In this document: positions 50,466-60,095 of the stretch, piece by piece | How positions within the stretch are numbered: the stretch's first letter is position 1 | Layout of the letters: every line of letters begins with the position of its first letter | Source: Planctomycetota bacterium | GTDB lineage: Bacteria > Planctomycetota > JAPUJT01 | Length of the DNA: 64,000 nt | NCBI GenBank assembly: GCA_027296055.1 | Contig: JAPUJT010000066.1 | Coordinates: 1-64,000, forward strand | Reading direction: 5' to 3' | The notes under the pieces: generated by a model | What the model was told of the DNA's origin: nothing | What the model saw: only the letters and a program-made list of their open reading frames with translations | Databases searched by the model: none | Position numbers and translations under genes: made by a program

Positions 50466-51428
50466 ATGAAAGACAGCTTCGGCAGAGAGATCACGAACAT
50501 ACGCATCTCGGTCACCGACCGGTGCAATCTCAAGTGCTTCTATTGCATGCCGGGGGGGATCGGGGAGTTCGCCCCCAAATCCGAGCTCCTCTCCCTGGAT
50601 GAGATCCTCCGGGTGGCCCGCGCGGCCGCCCGCCTCGGAATCCGAAACTTTCGAGTGACGGGTGGTGAGCCTTTCGTCCGACCGGGGCTGATCGAGTTCC
50701 TCGGCCGCCTTCGAAAGATCCCCGGCGTGGAGAGCCTGGCAGTCACCACCAACGCCGTCCTCCTCAAGGGGAAGACGGACTCGCTCATCCGTGCGGGCGT
50801 CGAAGGAATGAACCTGAGTCTCGACACCTTCGAGCGGGACCGATTTACCTCGATCACGGGGAGCGACTGCTTCGACAAGGTGATGCGCGGAATCGAGGAG
50901 GCGATGGATGCCCCCTTCAAGACGATCAAGTTGAACATGGTCGCGATGCGAGGGATCAACGACGACGAGATCCCTCGATTTGTGCAGCTCACTCGCAACC
51001 GAAACGTCCACGTCCGCTTCATCGAATACATGCCGCACGGCGATTGGTCCGAGGAGGAAGTGGCCAAGAAGATCTCCTGCGAGGAGATCCTGGAGGGAAT
51101 TGCCGCGCTCCATCCATTCGAGGGAGACGAGGGCCCTCGGGGCTACGGCCCAGCCCGGTACTATCGGATCCAGGGCTGGAAGGGAACGTTTGGCGTGATC
51201 TCTCCCGTCTTCAATCCGTTCTGCGAACGTTGCAACCGGATCCGACTGACCTCACGCGGGATGATCAAGTCCTGCCTCCTGATCGAGCAGTATCTCGATC
51301 TCAAACCGATCCTCCGGGGGGGAGGAACCGACGACGACCTCGTCGGCGCGATACGTCGGGCCATAGTGGAAAAGCCCGAACGGCACACATTCCAGCGCAA
51401 CTTCTCCATGAACGCGATCGGTGGCTAG
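50466..51428 (+). CDS. moaA: GTP 3',8-cyclase MoaA
   Basis: A 320-residue radical-SAM enzyme of molybdenum cofactor synthesis. The SAM cluster motif is CNLKCFYC near the N-terminus, and the second cluster has CERCNRIRLTSRGMIKSC. FRVTGGEPFVR and SLDTFERDRF are family segments, and the tail MNAIGG keeps the C-terminal Gly-Gly. With MoaC/B it makes cPMP. It is convergent with the CoA-binding protein gene (4-bp stop overlap). A partial MoaD gene lies at the far end of the window, not adjacent. Confidence 0.95.
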   Translation: MKDSFGREITNIRISVTDRCNLKCFYCMPGGIGEFAPKSELLSLDEILRVARAAARLGIRNFRVTGGEPFVRPGLIEFLGRLRKIPGVESLAVTTNAVLLKGKTDSLIRAGVEGMNLSLDTFERDRFTSITGSDCFDKVMRGIEEAMDAPFKTIKLNMVAMRGINDDEIPRFVQLTRNRNVHVRFIEYMPHGDWSEEEVAKKISCEEILEGIAALHPFEGDEGPRGYGPARYYRIQGWKGTFGVISPVFNPFCERCNRIRLTSRGMIKSCLLIEQYLDLKPILRGGGTDDDLVGAIRRAIVEKPERHTFQRNFSMNAIGG

Positions 51429-51811
51429 CAGCCAAGCTCCCTGAGCACGCAGGCGTTGTGGATCACCGCCATGCCTTGGGCCTCGCAGTACTCGATCGCC
51501 TCCTCCGATTCGGCCCCGGGCTGAAACCAGACGCGGGATATGTCGAGCCGATGTGCCTCCCGGCACACTTCGACGCCCTGGGCGGGCGGGACGACGATGC
51601 TCACCCCGTCGATCGGGAGGCCGACATCAGCCAGCCTCCTCTTGCAGGGGACGCCGTCGATCGACACCGCTATCGGATGGATCGGGTGCGTTTCGTAACC
51701 GTGCCCGATGAGGCAGCGAAAGACCTTGTAACCCCACTTGTGGGTCCGCGGTGTGGCGCCGACCAGGGCGATGCTCTTGGTGGAGAGGAAGTCTTGAATT
51801 CGATCCTGCAT
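51425..51811 (-). CDS. CoA-binding domain protein
   Basis: A 128-residue Rossmann-fold CoA-binding protein (YccU-like). Marker segments are SIALVGATPRTHKWGYKVFRCL at the N-terminus, HPIHPIAVSIDGVPCKRRLADV and RVWFQPGAESEEAIEYCEAQGMAVIHNACV near the end. Family members bind CoA but have no assigned reaction. It ends in a 4-bp overlap with the moaA stop and starts 14 bp after the stop of the 1227-residue gene, with which it may be co-transcribed. Confidence 0.9.
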   Translation of the reverse strand: MQDRIQDFLSTKSIALVGATPRTHKWGYKVFRCLIGHGYETHPIHPIAVSIDGVPCKRRLADVGLPIDGVSIVVPPAQGVEVCREAHRLDISRVWFQPGAESEEAIEYCEAQGMAVIHNACVLRELGC

Positions 51812-51825
51812 CTCTGACCTCGGGT

Positions 51826-54800
51826 TCAGGGTTGCTGTTCATCCCACCAGGCGACCCATCGGGCGATCGCCGCTGCTCTCTCCTCCCGAGATGACTTTCT
51901 GTCGTAGCCGAAGCTCTGGCCGGAGGCCTTGCGCAGGGCCTCGACCTGCATGTCGAGGACCCACCGGACTCTCTCTTCTCCGAGCCTCTGAATCAAAGCG
52001 CCAACGAGCCGATCGTCCACGATTTCTGCTGCCTGTCTGGCCGCTTGATACCGCCCTCGGGGCTTCGGATCACCCAACCCTTGCAGGATCTTCTCGACGC
52101 TCACCCCGGGGTTTCTCCACTGGAACGCCCAGGACTTCCATTTCCGCAAGGCCCCCGAGCGATCCTCCGCAGCGGGATCGAACCCCATTTCCGTGCGCGC
52201 CTTCTCCCGCAGGAGCCTTACCGCCTCGGATCGGATCTCCAGCCCACCGCTCTCGAGGCCCCGGATCAGACCGGGTATGCCGACCTTGTTTGACAGGGAG
52301 CCGAGCAGGTCTCTTGCAGGCTCGGCCGCCGGGTCGCCCTCCACGAGGGATGCCTCGAGGAGCATCACCACCAATCCCGGCTTGATCCGGCCGACGACGC
52401 CCTGTCGAGCGACCTTGCGGAGGCGTATGTCCGGATCCCCCATCGTCTCGACAAACACCCGGTCGACGGCGGGGCCGGGAAACTCATAGAGGATGCGAAG
52501 AACGGAATGGCGCGCCTCGCCGGTCTCCAGATCCATCAGCTCACAGAGGACCGGGACGTCCTCACGCGCAACCTTTTTGTCGTAGGCCAGATCCCTCAGC
52601 GCCCGCAGGGCGCGCCGCCGGATCTGGGAGTTCTCGTCGCGAGCTGCAGCAGCCAGGGCGCGCGTCGCCACCCCGCTTCGCATCCTCTCGAGGATCTGGA
52701 CGACCTCGAAGCGGAGCTGTTCGCTGTCCGACTCGATCGCCCTGCGGAGCGGATCGATGGGGATCAGGCCGACCCTGTTGGGGTACTTCGTGACCATGCG
52801 GTGAAGCAACTCCGCCGCTCGGTTCGAGATCGTGGGAGAATCATCCATGAGCGCCCGCCCCACGAGCTCCGCCGTGTCGGCATCGAAGTACTTCTCCAAC
52901 CCGACGAAGGCCTCCGCTCGTACGGCGTCGCTCTTGTCGGCCATCGCCTTCCGATGGAGCTCCGCGACATTACGCCCGCCCAGCTCCCGAGCCTTGACGA
53001 TCACCTCCATCCGGATCGACTCGTACGAATCGTCCAGCAGCGCCATCCCCTCCACCTCGATCGCATCTTTTCCGAGACGAGCGATGTAGGCGCGCACGGC
53101 GGCGAGCCGGACCCGATCGACATTGTCCGAAAGCAACGGACGGATCAGAGTCCCGTCGTCCCTCTGGCCATAGTCGTCCAGGGTCTCCAGGGCCAGTCGC
53201 CGCTGCTCGGGGGCTACCGAGGCGAGGTTCCTTCGGATGACTTCCATCCCCGAGCGGTCTTTCTGCAGCAGAAGTCCCCGGGCGGCGCCGAAGCGGATCT
53301 CCGCGTCCCGATCCGCCAGCAGGTCTCGAAGGACGGGAACCACCTGCGTGCCCCCTTCGGAGGAGAGCGTCTCCAGACCCTCCATCCGCACGGCCGGGTC
53401 CCGGTGCGTGAGCTGCAGGAGGATCTCCGGTTCCCTTTCCATCAGCGTCGCGTGCAATCTCTCCTGCCACGCGGCGATGCGCAGGCGTCTCGCGATCGTG
53501 TAGGTGATCTCGCCGGCCCTCCACCGGGTCTCCGCGCTGGATGAATCCCTGCCAGAGGCAATCTCCGGGATCGCCCCGGGCCTCATCTCGCGCAATCTCC
53601 GATCCGCCTCGTCCCTCCTTTCCCACGATGGATCCCCGAGAGTGGACACCAGCTCATCGATCGCCAGGCCCTCCGGGAGGGCCTCGGTCGCCCCTCCCCC
53701 CACCCCGTAGGCAAAGATGCCACGGGAGGTGGAGCTGATGACCATCTGATCCGACGCGACCAGGTTGCCCAGCTCTCCCCGACTCCATCCGGTGAGGACG
53801 TCCGTCTTTCCGAGTGCGTCCACCCTGACGAGACCGATCGCGGCGGGAACGACGGCGCCTCCATCGTCGAACACGCATTGCAGGGTCCCTACCCCCTCCG
53901 CGGACCAGAGATGGCGAGGGCGCAGGGTGTCCAGCAAATAGAGTCCGCGCGGGCCCAGGGCGCACAGCTTGTCCCCCAGGAGTCCCACCAACCGGTCGAC
54001 ATCCCCCACAGGACTCTTGTGGCGAATCTCTCCCGAGGCGTGATCCGCTTCCTGCCGCATGGAGGACCGGGGAAACAGGAGATGCACCCGCGAAGCCGAG
54101 ACGATGATGGATGGCCGTCCCAACGACCGATCCCGGGTGCGCAGCCAGCGAAGATTCCCTCCGGGGAGATCGATCGCGGCGGCGATACCGATGTCGGAGA
54201 CCAGATAGAGGCGCATACCGGACTGGAACAGGTTCGCCCCTACCTTTTTCGATGCCGTGCGCGCCGCGATGAACCGTGACCAGAGCGCTTTGCCCGTGGC
54301 TCCGTCCAGGGCGATCAGGTAGACCTCCTTTTCGGCATGCATCGAGGTGGCTGCCGAATAGACCGTTCCCTCGAAGGTGGCCATCGAGCCGGAGAGCTTG
54401 ACGGGAGATCCGATATCCAGCTCCTCGCGGATCTCCTCGACCTCCTTTCGCCACAAGAAATCCCCTGACTCTTCATCGATCGCGACGATCGCATTCCCCT
54501 GGGGATTGGTGAAGAGGCGCCCATCTCCGTACGCGATCGTGCACTCCGATGCAGGGAGCCTGTAGGAGAAGGAGCCGGGCCGCACCTGCAGCTTCCAGCG
54601 AAGTCGACCCGTCCCTTGCTCCAGGCGGAAGGCGTGGTTCCCGTCGTGGAAGAAGACACTCCCCTCTCGGACGATCGGATGGATCAGAGGCGGGGGCGAC
54701 CGGTCGCCCTTCTTGTAGTAGTCGCTGATTTCGTGAGCCCAGAGGAGCTTCCAGGAGCCTGCCCCGGGGGGGGGACCACCTCGCAGCTCTCTCTCCCCGG

Positions 54801-55509
54801 TGGGAGCGGGCCCGAGGATGGAATCCAGCCATTCGACCGGATCGATCTCATCTCCCCCGAACCGGATCGGACCGGTTCCTTCCTTCCGCAGCCTGTCGCG
54901 GATGGCCCGGCACGCGGGCCGATCTCCGAGATGGACGAAGCAGAGTCCCAGACGCAGCGAAAGAGAGGAGCGCTCCTCTGAAGGCAGGCCCTCCGCCTGA
55001 AGTTGCCTCGAGATCGCCCACGCCGCATCCACGAAGCGACCGTGATCCGTAGCGTAAGCCGAGATCCAGGCGAGGGCCTCCGGGATCATGGTGGAGCCGG
55101 GGTACCGATCCACAACCTGTCTCGCCCCCCCCAGGTCACCCTCTTCTCTGGCTCGCGCCAGAACGGCCCGGGCATCCGGATCGATCCGCGCTCGATACGC
55201 GGCCAGACCCTCCGGAGGCAGCGCGAGGATCGTCTGCCTGCAGAATTCCCGTACCCCTCGATAGTGACCCTCCCCGACCTCGAAGAGGAGCTCGACCGAA
55301 CGTGGATGGCCCAGGAGCTCGTCGTAGAGGCGAGCGACCTGATCCCAACGTTCTTCCTCCTCGAGCTGCGCGGCGCGTCTGAGGAGTCTCGCCGCTTCCC
55401 GGTCACTGTCGATGAAGATAGGGCTGTCCGGGGCTTGCCGTCCCCCTGGTCCGATCTGGCCGACCTGGCCGATCAGGGCGAGTTGAATCGTGAGGAGGAG
55501 GATCTGCAT
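51826..55509 (-). CDS. PQQ-like beta-propeller and HEAT-repeat protein
   Basis: A 1227-residue exported protein. The N-terminus looks like a signal peptide (MQILLLTIQLALIGQVGQ). Residues ~40-210 are helical TPR-like. About 240-610 form a PQQ-type propeller with repeated motifs (GRLFTNPQGNAIVAIDEESGDFLWR and EVYLIALDGATGKALWSRF). About 620-1200 are HEAT repeats (for example GLETLSSEGGTQVVPVLRDLLADRDAEIRFGAARGLLL). PQQ propellers here are usually protein-binding, not cofactor enzymes. No SD is visible before the ATG. Confidence 0.8.
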   Translation of the reverse strand: MQILLLTIQLALIGQVGQIGPGGRQAPDSPIFIDSDREAARLLRRAAQLEEEERWDQVARLYDELLGHPRSVELLFEVGEGHYRGVREFCRQTILALPPEGLAAYRARIDPDARAVLARAREEGDLGGARQVVDRYPGSTMIPEALAWISAYATDHGRFVDAAWAISRQLQAEGLPSEERSSLSLRLGLCFVHLGDRPACRAIRDRLRKEGTGPIRFGGDEIDPVEWLDSILGPAPTGERELRGGPPPGAGSWKLLWAHEISDYYKKGDRSPPPLIHPIVREGSVFFHDGNHAFRLEQGTGRLRWKLQVRPGSFSYRLPASECTIAYGDGRLFTNPQGNAIVAIDEESGDFLWRKEVEEIREELDIGSPVKLSGSMATFEGTVYSAATSMHAEKEVYLIALDGATGKALWSRFIAARTASKKVGANLFQSGMRLYLVSDIGIAAAIDLPGGNLRWLRTRDRSLGRPSIIVSASRVHLLFPRSSMRQEADHASGEIRHKSPVGDVDRLVGLLGDKLCALGPRGLYLLDTLRPRHLWSAEGVGTLQCVFDDGGAVVPAAIGLVRVDALGKTDVLTGWSRGELGNLVASDQMVISSTSRGIFAYGVGGGATEALPEGLAIDELVSTLGDPSWERRDEADRRLREMRPGAIPEIASGRDSSSAETRWRAGEITYTIARRLRIAAWQERLHATLMEREPEILLQLTHRDPAVRMEGLETLSSEGGTQVVPVLRDLLADRDAEIRFGAARGLLLQKDRSGMEVIRRNLASVAPEQRRLALETLDDYGQRDDGTLIRPLLSDNVDRVRLAAVRAYIARLGKDAIEVEGMALLDDSYESIRMEVIVKARELGGRNVAELHRKAMADKSDAVRAEAFVGLEKYFDADTAELVGRALMDDSPTISNRAAELLHRMVTKYPNRVGLIPIDPLRRAIESDSEQLRFEVVQILERMRSGVATRALAAAARDENSQIRRRALRALRDLAYDKKVAREDVPVLCELMDLETGEARHSVLRILYEFPGPAVDRVFVETMGDPDIRLRKVARQGVVGRIKPGLVVMLLEASLVEGDPAAEPARDLLGSLSNKVGIPGLIRGLESGGLEIRSEAVRLLREKARTEMGFDPAAEDRSGALRKWKSWAFQWRNPGVSVEKILQGLGDPKPRGRYQAARQAAEIVDDRLVGALIQRLGEERVRWVLDMQVEALRKASGQSFGYDRKSSREERAAAIARWVAWWDEQQP

Positions 55510-55601
55510 GGCGCCCCGGCCCCTTCCAAAGTGATCACCCGGAATGGCCTCAATTGATATAATATCCGCCCTTCGACGGCAACGTTCGCTGGATTCACGA
55601 G

Positions 55602-56762
55602 ATGTCGAGTCTGTCCGCGTGGAGAACTGGAGGTCCGAGTTTGTCTGATCTCAAGGAGGCGCTGAGAAGAAGGTCGCGAGCGCTCGGATTCGACCTCTTC
55701 GGCGTGACACAGGCGACGCCCGCGTCGACCGGCGAGTTCTTCCATGAATGGCTCGGCGCCGGCTATCACGGCGAGATGGAGTACCTCGCTCGTCGGGAGC
55801 GCGAGCGGGCCGACCCGCAGCAGCTCCTCCCCGGGGCCCGCTCGATCATTTGTGTCGGGATGAACTACTTTGCCGAGGAGCCCGAGACCGTCCCATCCGG
55901 GCCGGCGGGCCGTGTGGCGCGATACGCGTGGGGCGAGGACTATCACCGCGTGATGGGAAAGAAGCTGAAGGAGCTGGCAGGTTTCGTTCGAGAATCCGGG
56001 GATGGAGGGGCGAGGGCTTATGTCGACACGGGCCCCGTTCTCGAGAGGGAGTACGCCGCCCGGGCCGGGATCGGATGGTTCGGCAAGAACACCAACCTGA
56101 TCCGCGAGGGTCTCGGATCCTGGTTCCTGATCGGCGAGATCCTGACCGACGTCGAGCTGGAGGCTGACGATCCCGTGCCGGATCGGTGCGGGACCTGCGT
56201 GCGATGCATCGAAGCCTGCCCCACCGGTGCGATTCTCGAACCATACCTCCTCGACTCGAACGCATGCATCTCCTACCTGACGATCGAGTACCGCGGCGTG
56301 ATCCCACGGGAGTATCGGGAGCCGACGGGCGACTGGGTCTTCGGGTGCGACATCTGTCAGGACGTCTGTCCCTGGAATCGCAAGGCTCCCGAGACAGAGG
56401 AGGACGCGTTCCGCCCCCGGGACGGCGTCCCTCGGGCCGAACTGATCGGCCTTCTCGAGATGACGGAGGATGAGTGGCGGAATCGTTTCCGGCAAAGCGC
56501 GATCAAGAGGGCGGGGTGGAGAGGGATGCGCCGGAACGCGGCGGTCGCCCTCGGTAACACCAACGACCGAGCCTGCGTCCCCGCGCTGGCGGCGACGATC
56601 GAAGGCGACGATCCCATCTTGCGAGCCCATGCGGCCTGGGCGCTCGGCCGACTCGGAGGGGAAGAGGCGGCTCGAGCCCTCGCCGGCGCACTGGAGCGCG
56701 AGGACGACTCAATGGTGCGTGGGGAGATCGAGGCGGCGCTCGGCACGGAGGCGGCGAAGTGA
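55602..56762 (+). CDS. queG: Epoxyqueuosine reductase QueG
   Basis: A 386-residue cobalamin-dependent reductase making queuosine in tRNA. It has the N-terminal GFDLFGVTQA segment, the B12-binding core with FGKNTNLI, and two 4Fe-4S motifs: CGTCVRCIEACPTG and CDICQDVCPW. The last ~90 residues are HEAT repeats, usual for the family. The stop overlaps the nfo start (GTGA), so it begins a four- or five-gene run with nfo, PTPS and folE. Confidence 0.93.
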   Translation: MSSLSAWRTGGPSLSDLKEALRRRSRALGFDLFGVTQATPASTGEFFHEWLGAGYHGEMEYLARRERERADPQQLLPGARSIICVGMNYFAEEPETVPSGPAGRVARYAWGEDYHRVMGKKLKELAGFVRESGDGGARAYVDTGPVLEREYAARAGIGWFGKNTNLIREGLGSWFLIGEILTDVELEADDPVPDRCGTCVRCIEACPTGAILEPYLLDSNACISYLTIEYRGVIPREYREPTGDWVFGCDICQDVCPWNRKAPETEEDAFRPRDGVPRAELIGLLEMTEDEWRNRFRQSAIKRAGWRGMRRNAAVALGNTNDRACVPALAATIEGDDPILRAHAAWALGRLGGEEAARALAGALEREDDSMVRGEIEAALGTEAAK

Positions 56763-57661
56763 ATCTCGGCGCACATATGTCGATCGCCGGCGGCATCTGG
56801 AAATCGCTGGAGCGAGGAAAAGAGCACAACTCCAGGGTGATCCAGGTCTTCACGAAGTCCTCCAACCAGTGGCGAGCCATGCCGCTGACCAAGGACGCCG
56901 TGAGAGCCTTCCATGAGGCCCGCAAGGCGACGGGAGTCTTTCCCGCGATGGCGCACGACTCGTACCTGATCAACCTGGGCAGCCCCCAGGCGCGTCTCTG
57001 GAAGAAGTCCTGCTCCTCTCTACGCATAGAGCTACAGAGGGCGGAACGGCTCGGCATACCGTACGTGGTCGCCCATCCGGGGGCCCACACGGGCGCCGGG
57101 GAGCGGTTCGGTTTGAAGAGGATCAGCATGGCGATACGATCGATCCTCCGGGAGACGAGCGACTGGAAGGTGAGCCTCCTCCTCGAGACGACCGCCGGGC
57201 AGGGCACGTCGATCGGACATCGATTCGAGCAACTTGGAGAGATGCTGGACCGCGTTGGGCTCCCGGATCGGACCGGAGTCTGCCTGGACACGTGCCACGT
57301 GTTCGCCGCGGGGTACGACTGGCGCACCCAGGAGGGGTACGAGGCGATGTGGGACGAATTCGATCAAGAGATCGGCCTGAAGATGCTGAAGGCGTTCCAC
57401 CTGAACGATAGCAAGGGCAAGCCCGGCGGGCGACTCGACCGCCACGAACACATCGGGAGGGGAGAGATCGGATCCGCCGCATTCGGTCGTCTGATGCGCG
57501 ACAAACGATTCTGGTCGATCCCCATGGTCCTGGAGACGCCGAAGGATGAGAAAGATTCCGACCGCAGGAACCTCACTCTTCTGAGGAGACTCCGATCATC
57601 GAAGGGACCGAAGGCGAAGAGAGTTAGAAAGGAGAGGAAGCATGTTCTATCTGACCGGTAG
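56759..57661 (+). CDS. nfo: Endonuclease IV
   Basis: A 300-residue AP endonuclease of base-excision repair. Family segments: LGAHMSIAGGIWKSLERG (N-terminus), FTKSSNQW, HPGAHTG, ETTAGQGTSIGHRFEQL, DTCHVFAAGYD and the C-terminal RHEHIGRGEIG with Zn-ligand His. GTG 56759 overlaps the queG stop. The end overlaps the PTPS start by 20 nt. A basic tail (KRVRKERK) follows the usual end of the fold. Confidence 0.93.
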   Translation: MNLGAHMSIAGGIWKSLERGKEHNSRVIQVFTKSSNQWRAMPLTKDAVRAFHEARKATGVFPAMAHDSYLINLGSPQARLWKKSCSSLRIELQRAERLGIPYVVAHPGAHTGAGERFGLKRISMAIRSILRETSDWKVSLLLETTAGQGTSIGHRFEQLGEMLDRVGLPDRTGVCLDTCHVFAAGYDWRTQEGYEAMWDEFDQEIGLKMLKAFHLNDSKGKPGGRLDRHEHIGRGEIGSAAFGRLMRDKRFWSIPMVLETPKDEKDSDRRNLTLLRRLRSSKGPKAKRVRKERKHVLSDR

Positions 57662-58091
57662 GCTGGAGTTCTCCGCTGCCCACCGACTCTACAACCCCAA
57701 CCTTTCCCCGGAGGACAACTTCATTGCCTACGGGGAGTGTGCCGGGGAGCACGGACACGGCCACAACTACTTTCTCGAAGTGACGGTTCGCGGGAAGGCG
57801 GACCCACAGACCGGGGTCGTGATGGATATCAACCAGTTGATGAAGATCATGAAGGATGAGGTGCACTCCCGGGTGGATCACAAGCACTTGAACATCGACG
57901 TCGAGATCCTGGAGGGCGTCATTCCGACCGCCGAAAACCTCGCCGTCGTCTTCTGGAATATCCTGGAGCCGGAGATCAAAGGCTGCAAGCTCCACCGGTT
58001 GCGGGTTTATGAGACTCAGGACATCTTCGTCGAGTACCTGGGAGAGGGGGATCGGACCGTGCCGCGGATTCCCGAGGGAGAGAGTCGATGA
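57642..58091 (+). CDS. 6-pyruvoyltetrahydropterin synthase-family protein (PTPS/QueD)
   Basis: A 149-residue zinc enzyme of the PTPS/QueD family. Zn ligands are His in FSAAHRL and the two His of HGHGHNY. The Cys in [12 protein letters not shown] is the catalytic Cys. [28 protein letters not shown] and [11 protein letters not shown] follow. The Cys-to-HGH spacing can be read as C-x3-HGH (QueD-like) or C-x5-HGH (animal PTPS-like), because HGHGH occurs. The overall look, including the tail VYETxxxxVxY, favours the biopterin-type PTPS, but queG nearby leaves QueD open. Confidence 0.88.
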   Translation: MFYLTGRLEFSAAHRLYNPNLSPEDNFIAYGECAGEHGHGHNYFLEVTVRGKADPQTGVVMDINQLMKIMKDEVHSRVDHKHLNIDVEILEGVIPTAENLAVVFWNILEPEIKGCKLHRLRVYETQDIFVEYLGEGDRTVPRIPEGESR

Positions 58092-58678
58092 ACGTAGAGG
58101 CCAGGTTCAGGGACAGAGAGACGCAGTCGATAGACGTCCGCGAGGCGCTGAAGGCAATCCTTCTCTACATCGGGGAGGACCCGAAGCGTGAGGGGCTGCG
58201 ACGCACCCCGAAGAGAATGACCGAGGCCCTGGAGTTTCTCACCTCCGGGTACCGCATGGACGCCAAGGAGATCCTCAGCAGCGCGATCTTCGAGGAGGAC
58301 GTGGACGAGATGGTCCTGGTGAAGGACATCGAGATCTACAGTCTCTGCGAGCACCATCTCCTTCCGTTCTTCGGCAAATGCCACATCGCGTACATCCCGG
58401 ACGGCCGGATCATCGGTCTCAGCAAGCTTCCGAGAATCGTGGACGTCTTCAGCCGCCGCCTGCAAGTACAGGAGCGACTGACCAACTTGATCGCCGAGGC
58501 CCTCGAGGATGCGCTCCATCCCAAGGGAGTGGGAGTCGTGATCGAGGCGCAACATCTTTGCATGATGATGCGCGGTGTTCAAAAGCAGAACTCGGAGGCG
58601 GTGACCTCCTGCATGCTCGGGCGGTTCAAGATAGACCCGCGCACCCGCACCGAGTTCCTGAATCTCCTCGCCCGGTAA
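58088..58678 (+). CDS. folE: GTP cyclohydrolase I FolE
   Basis: A 196-residue enzyme making 7,8-dihydroneopterin triphosphate from GTP. The Zn-ligand motif [12 protein letters not shown] and the later [17 protein letters not shown] (ligand Cys) are clear, with [10 protein letters not shown] in the normal position. Start overlaps the PTPS stop by 4 bp (58088-58091). Its product feeds folate, queuosine or biopterin synthesis; the next-door PTPS shows which branch may matter here. Confidence 0.95.
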   Translation: MNVEARFRDRETQSIDVREALKAILLYIGEDPKREGLRRTPKRMTEALEFLTSGYRMDAKEILSSAIFEEDVDEMVLVKDIEIYSLCEHHLLPFFGKCHIAYIPDGRIIGLSKLPRIVDVFSRRLQVQERLTNLIAEALEDALHPKGVGVVIEAQHLCMMMRGVQKQNSEAVTSCMLGRFKIDPRTRTEFLNLLAR

Positions 58679-58735
58679 TCTCGGGCTTGTCTCGCTCGCT
58701 CACCGGGGACACCGAATCGAAGAGGGGCGCGGCCC

Positions 58736-59446
58736 ATGGGCCATCTGACAGACAAGGTTGCGATTATCACGGGAGGGGGTCGCGGCATAGGAGCCGCCAC
58801 GGCTCGTCTGCTCGCCGGGGAGGGTTGCCGGGTGGTCCTCGCCGCGCGCACTCCCGGCGAGCTCGAAGAGATGCGCCGCCAGATCGAAGAGGGAGGGGGG
58901 CGAGTCCTGTCCGTCAGAACGGACGTGGCGACGGAAGAGGATGTCGTCCATCTATTCGCCGAGGCGAAGAGAGAATTCGGTCCGGTGGAGATCCTCATCA
59001 ACAACGCCGGAATCCTGGAGCGGATGCCCGTTCATGAGATGGACGTCGAGACATGGGACCGCGTGCTGGGTGTGAACCTGCGGGGGTCGTTTCTGTGTGC
59101 CCGGGAAGCGATGCGGCAGATGATCCCGAGAAAGCAGGGGAGCATCATCAACATTTCATCCATTGCGGGGGTCGCGGGGATCGAGAAATGGTCCGGCTCG
59201 GCCGCCTATTGCGCATCCAAGGGGGGGGTGAACCTCTTCACCGAGGTCCTGTCCGTGGAGGGAAAGCTACACGGGATCCGCGTGAACTCCATCAGCCCCG
59301 GGGCGGTCCAGACCCGGATGTGGGAGCAGAATTCCAGCGAGGAGGCCGACATCAGCCCGGACGACGTGGCGAAGGCGGTCCTCTTCCTCCTCTCCGATGA
59401 AGCCCGAACGATGCAGGGCTCCAACCTCGAGATGTTTGGCCGATAG
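58736..59446 (+). CDS. Short-chain dehydrogenase/reductase
   Basis: A 236-residue SDR. NAD(P)-binding TGGGRGIG (residues 13-20), NNAG, the catalytic Ser in NISSIAG and the YCASKGG Tyr-Lys pair are present. Length is classical. Substrate not determined: 3-oxoacyl-ACP reductase-like by sequence, but its place right after PTPS and folE makes a sepiapterin-reductase-like role possible. It is 57 bp from folE and convergent with the O-methyltransferase. Confidence 0.88.
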   Translation: MGHLTDKVAIITGGGRGIGAATARLLAGEGCRVVLAARTPGELEEMRRQIEEGGGRVLSVRTDVATEEDVVHLFAEAKREFGPVEILINNAGILERMPVHEMDVETWDRVLGVNLRGSFLCAREAMRQMIPRKQGSIINISSIAGVAGIEKWSGSAAYCASKGGVNLFTEVLSVEGKLHGIRVNSISPGAVQTRMWEQNSSEEADISPDDVAKAVLFLLSDEARTMQGSNLEMFGR

Positions 59447-59462
59447 CGGGGACTCCCCCCCT

Positions 59463-60095
59463 TTACGCCTCCTTCATGGTGATTCCGATGCCGTCCCGCA
59501 GGGGCAGGATGGTGGAGAAGACCCCAGGCGTCTCATGGATCAGCCGGTTGTACTTCCGGATGGCCTCCGTCCATTCATCTGCACCCGCCTCGGTGACCTT
59601 CCCGCTCCAGAGCACATTGTCGCAGACGAGCAGCCCTCCGCGACGGAGGCGGGGGACCGCCTTCTCGAAAACGGTCGGGTAGAACTGCTTGTCGACGTCG
59701 TTGAAGATCAGATCGAACTCTCCATCGAGTTGATCCAGGATCTCGAGGGAGTCCCCCGTGCGCACATCGATTCGACCGAGGAGACCGGCCCGCTCGAAGT
59801 ACCCCTTCGCCGTGCGGGCGTTCTCTTCCCCCCAATCGGTGAAGATCACGCTCCCTTCCTCGCCGACGCCACGCGCCAGCCAGATCGTCGAGTAACCTAT
59901 AGCGGACCCGAGCTCGAGCACCCTTCGCGCACCCGCGACACGGCAGAGCTGCCAGAGTAAGCGACCGACGAGGGGCCCGACGATCGGGATCTTCTCCTTC
60001 GCCGCTTGCTCCTCCATTTCCCGGAGGACCTCGTCACGGTCCGGGATGAGGCCTTGCAGATAATTCTCGACAGATTCATCGACGATGTGGCTCAT
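59463..60095 (-). CDS. Class I SAM-dependent O-methyltransferase
   Basis: A 210-residue methyltransferase of the caffeoyl-CoA/catechol type. The SAM motif is VLELGSAIGYSTIWLARG (E-x-G-x-x-x-G); FDLIFNDVDKQFYP holds the metal-binding Asp and DNVLWSGKV the second motif. The substrate is unknown. Its ATG overlaps the stop of the CopD-like gene by 4 bp, third gene of an MBL-CopD-methyltransferase operon. Confidence 0.88.
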   Translation of the reverse strand: MSHIVDESVENYLQGLIPDRDEVLREMEEQAAKEKIPIVGPLVGRLLWQLCRVAGARRVLELGSAIGYSTIWLARGVGEEGSVIFTDWGEENARTAKGYFERAGLLGRIDVRTGDSLEILDQLDGEFDLIFNDVDKQFYPTVFEKAVPRLRRGGLLVCDNVLWSGKVTEAGADEWTEAIRKYNRLIHETPGVFSTILPLRDGIGITMKEA

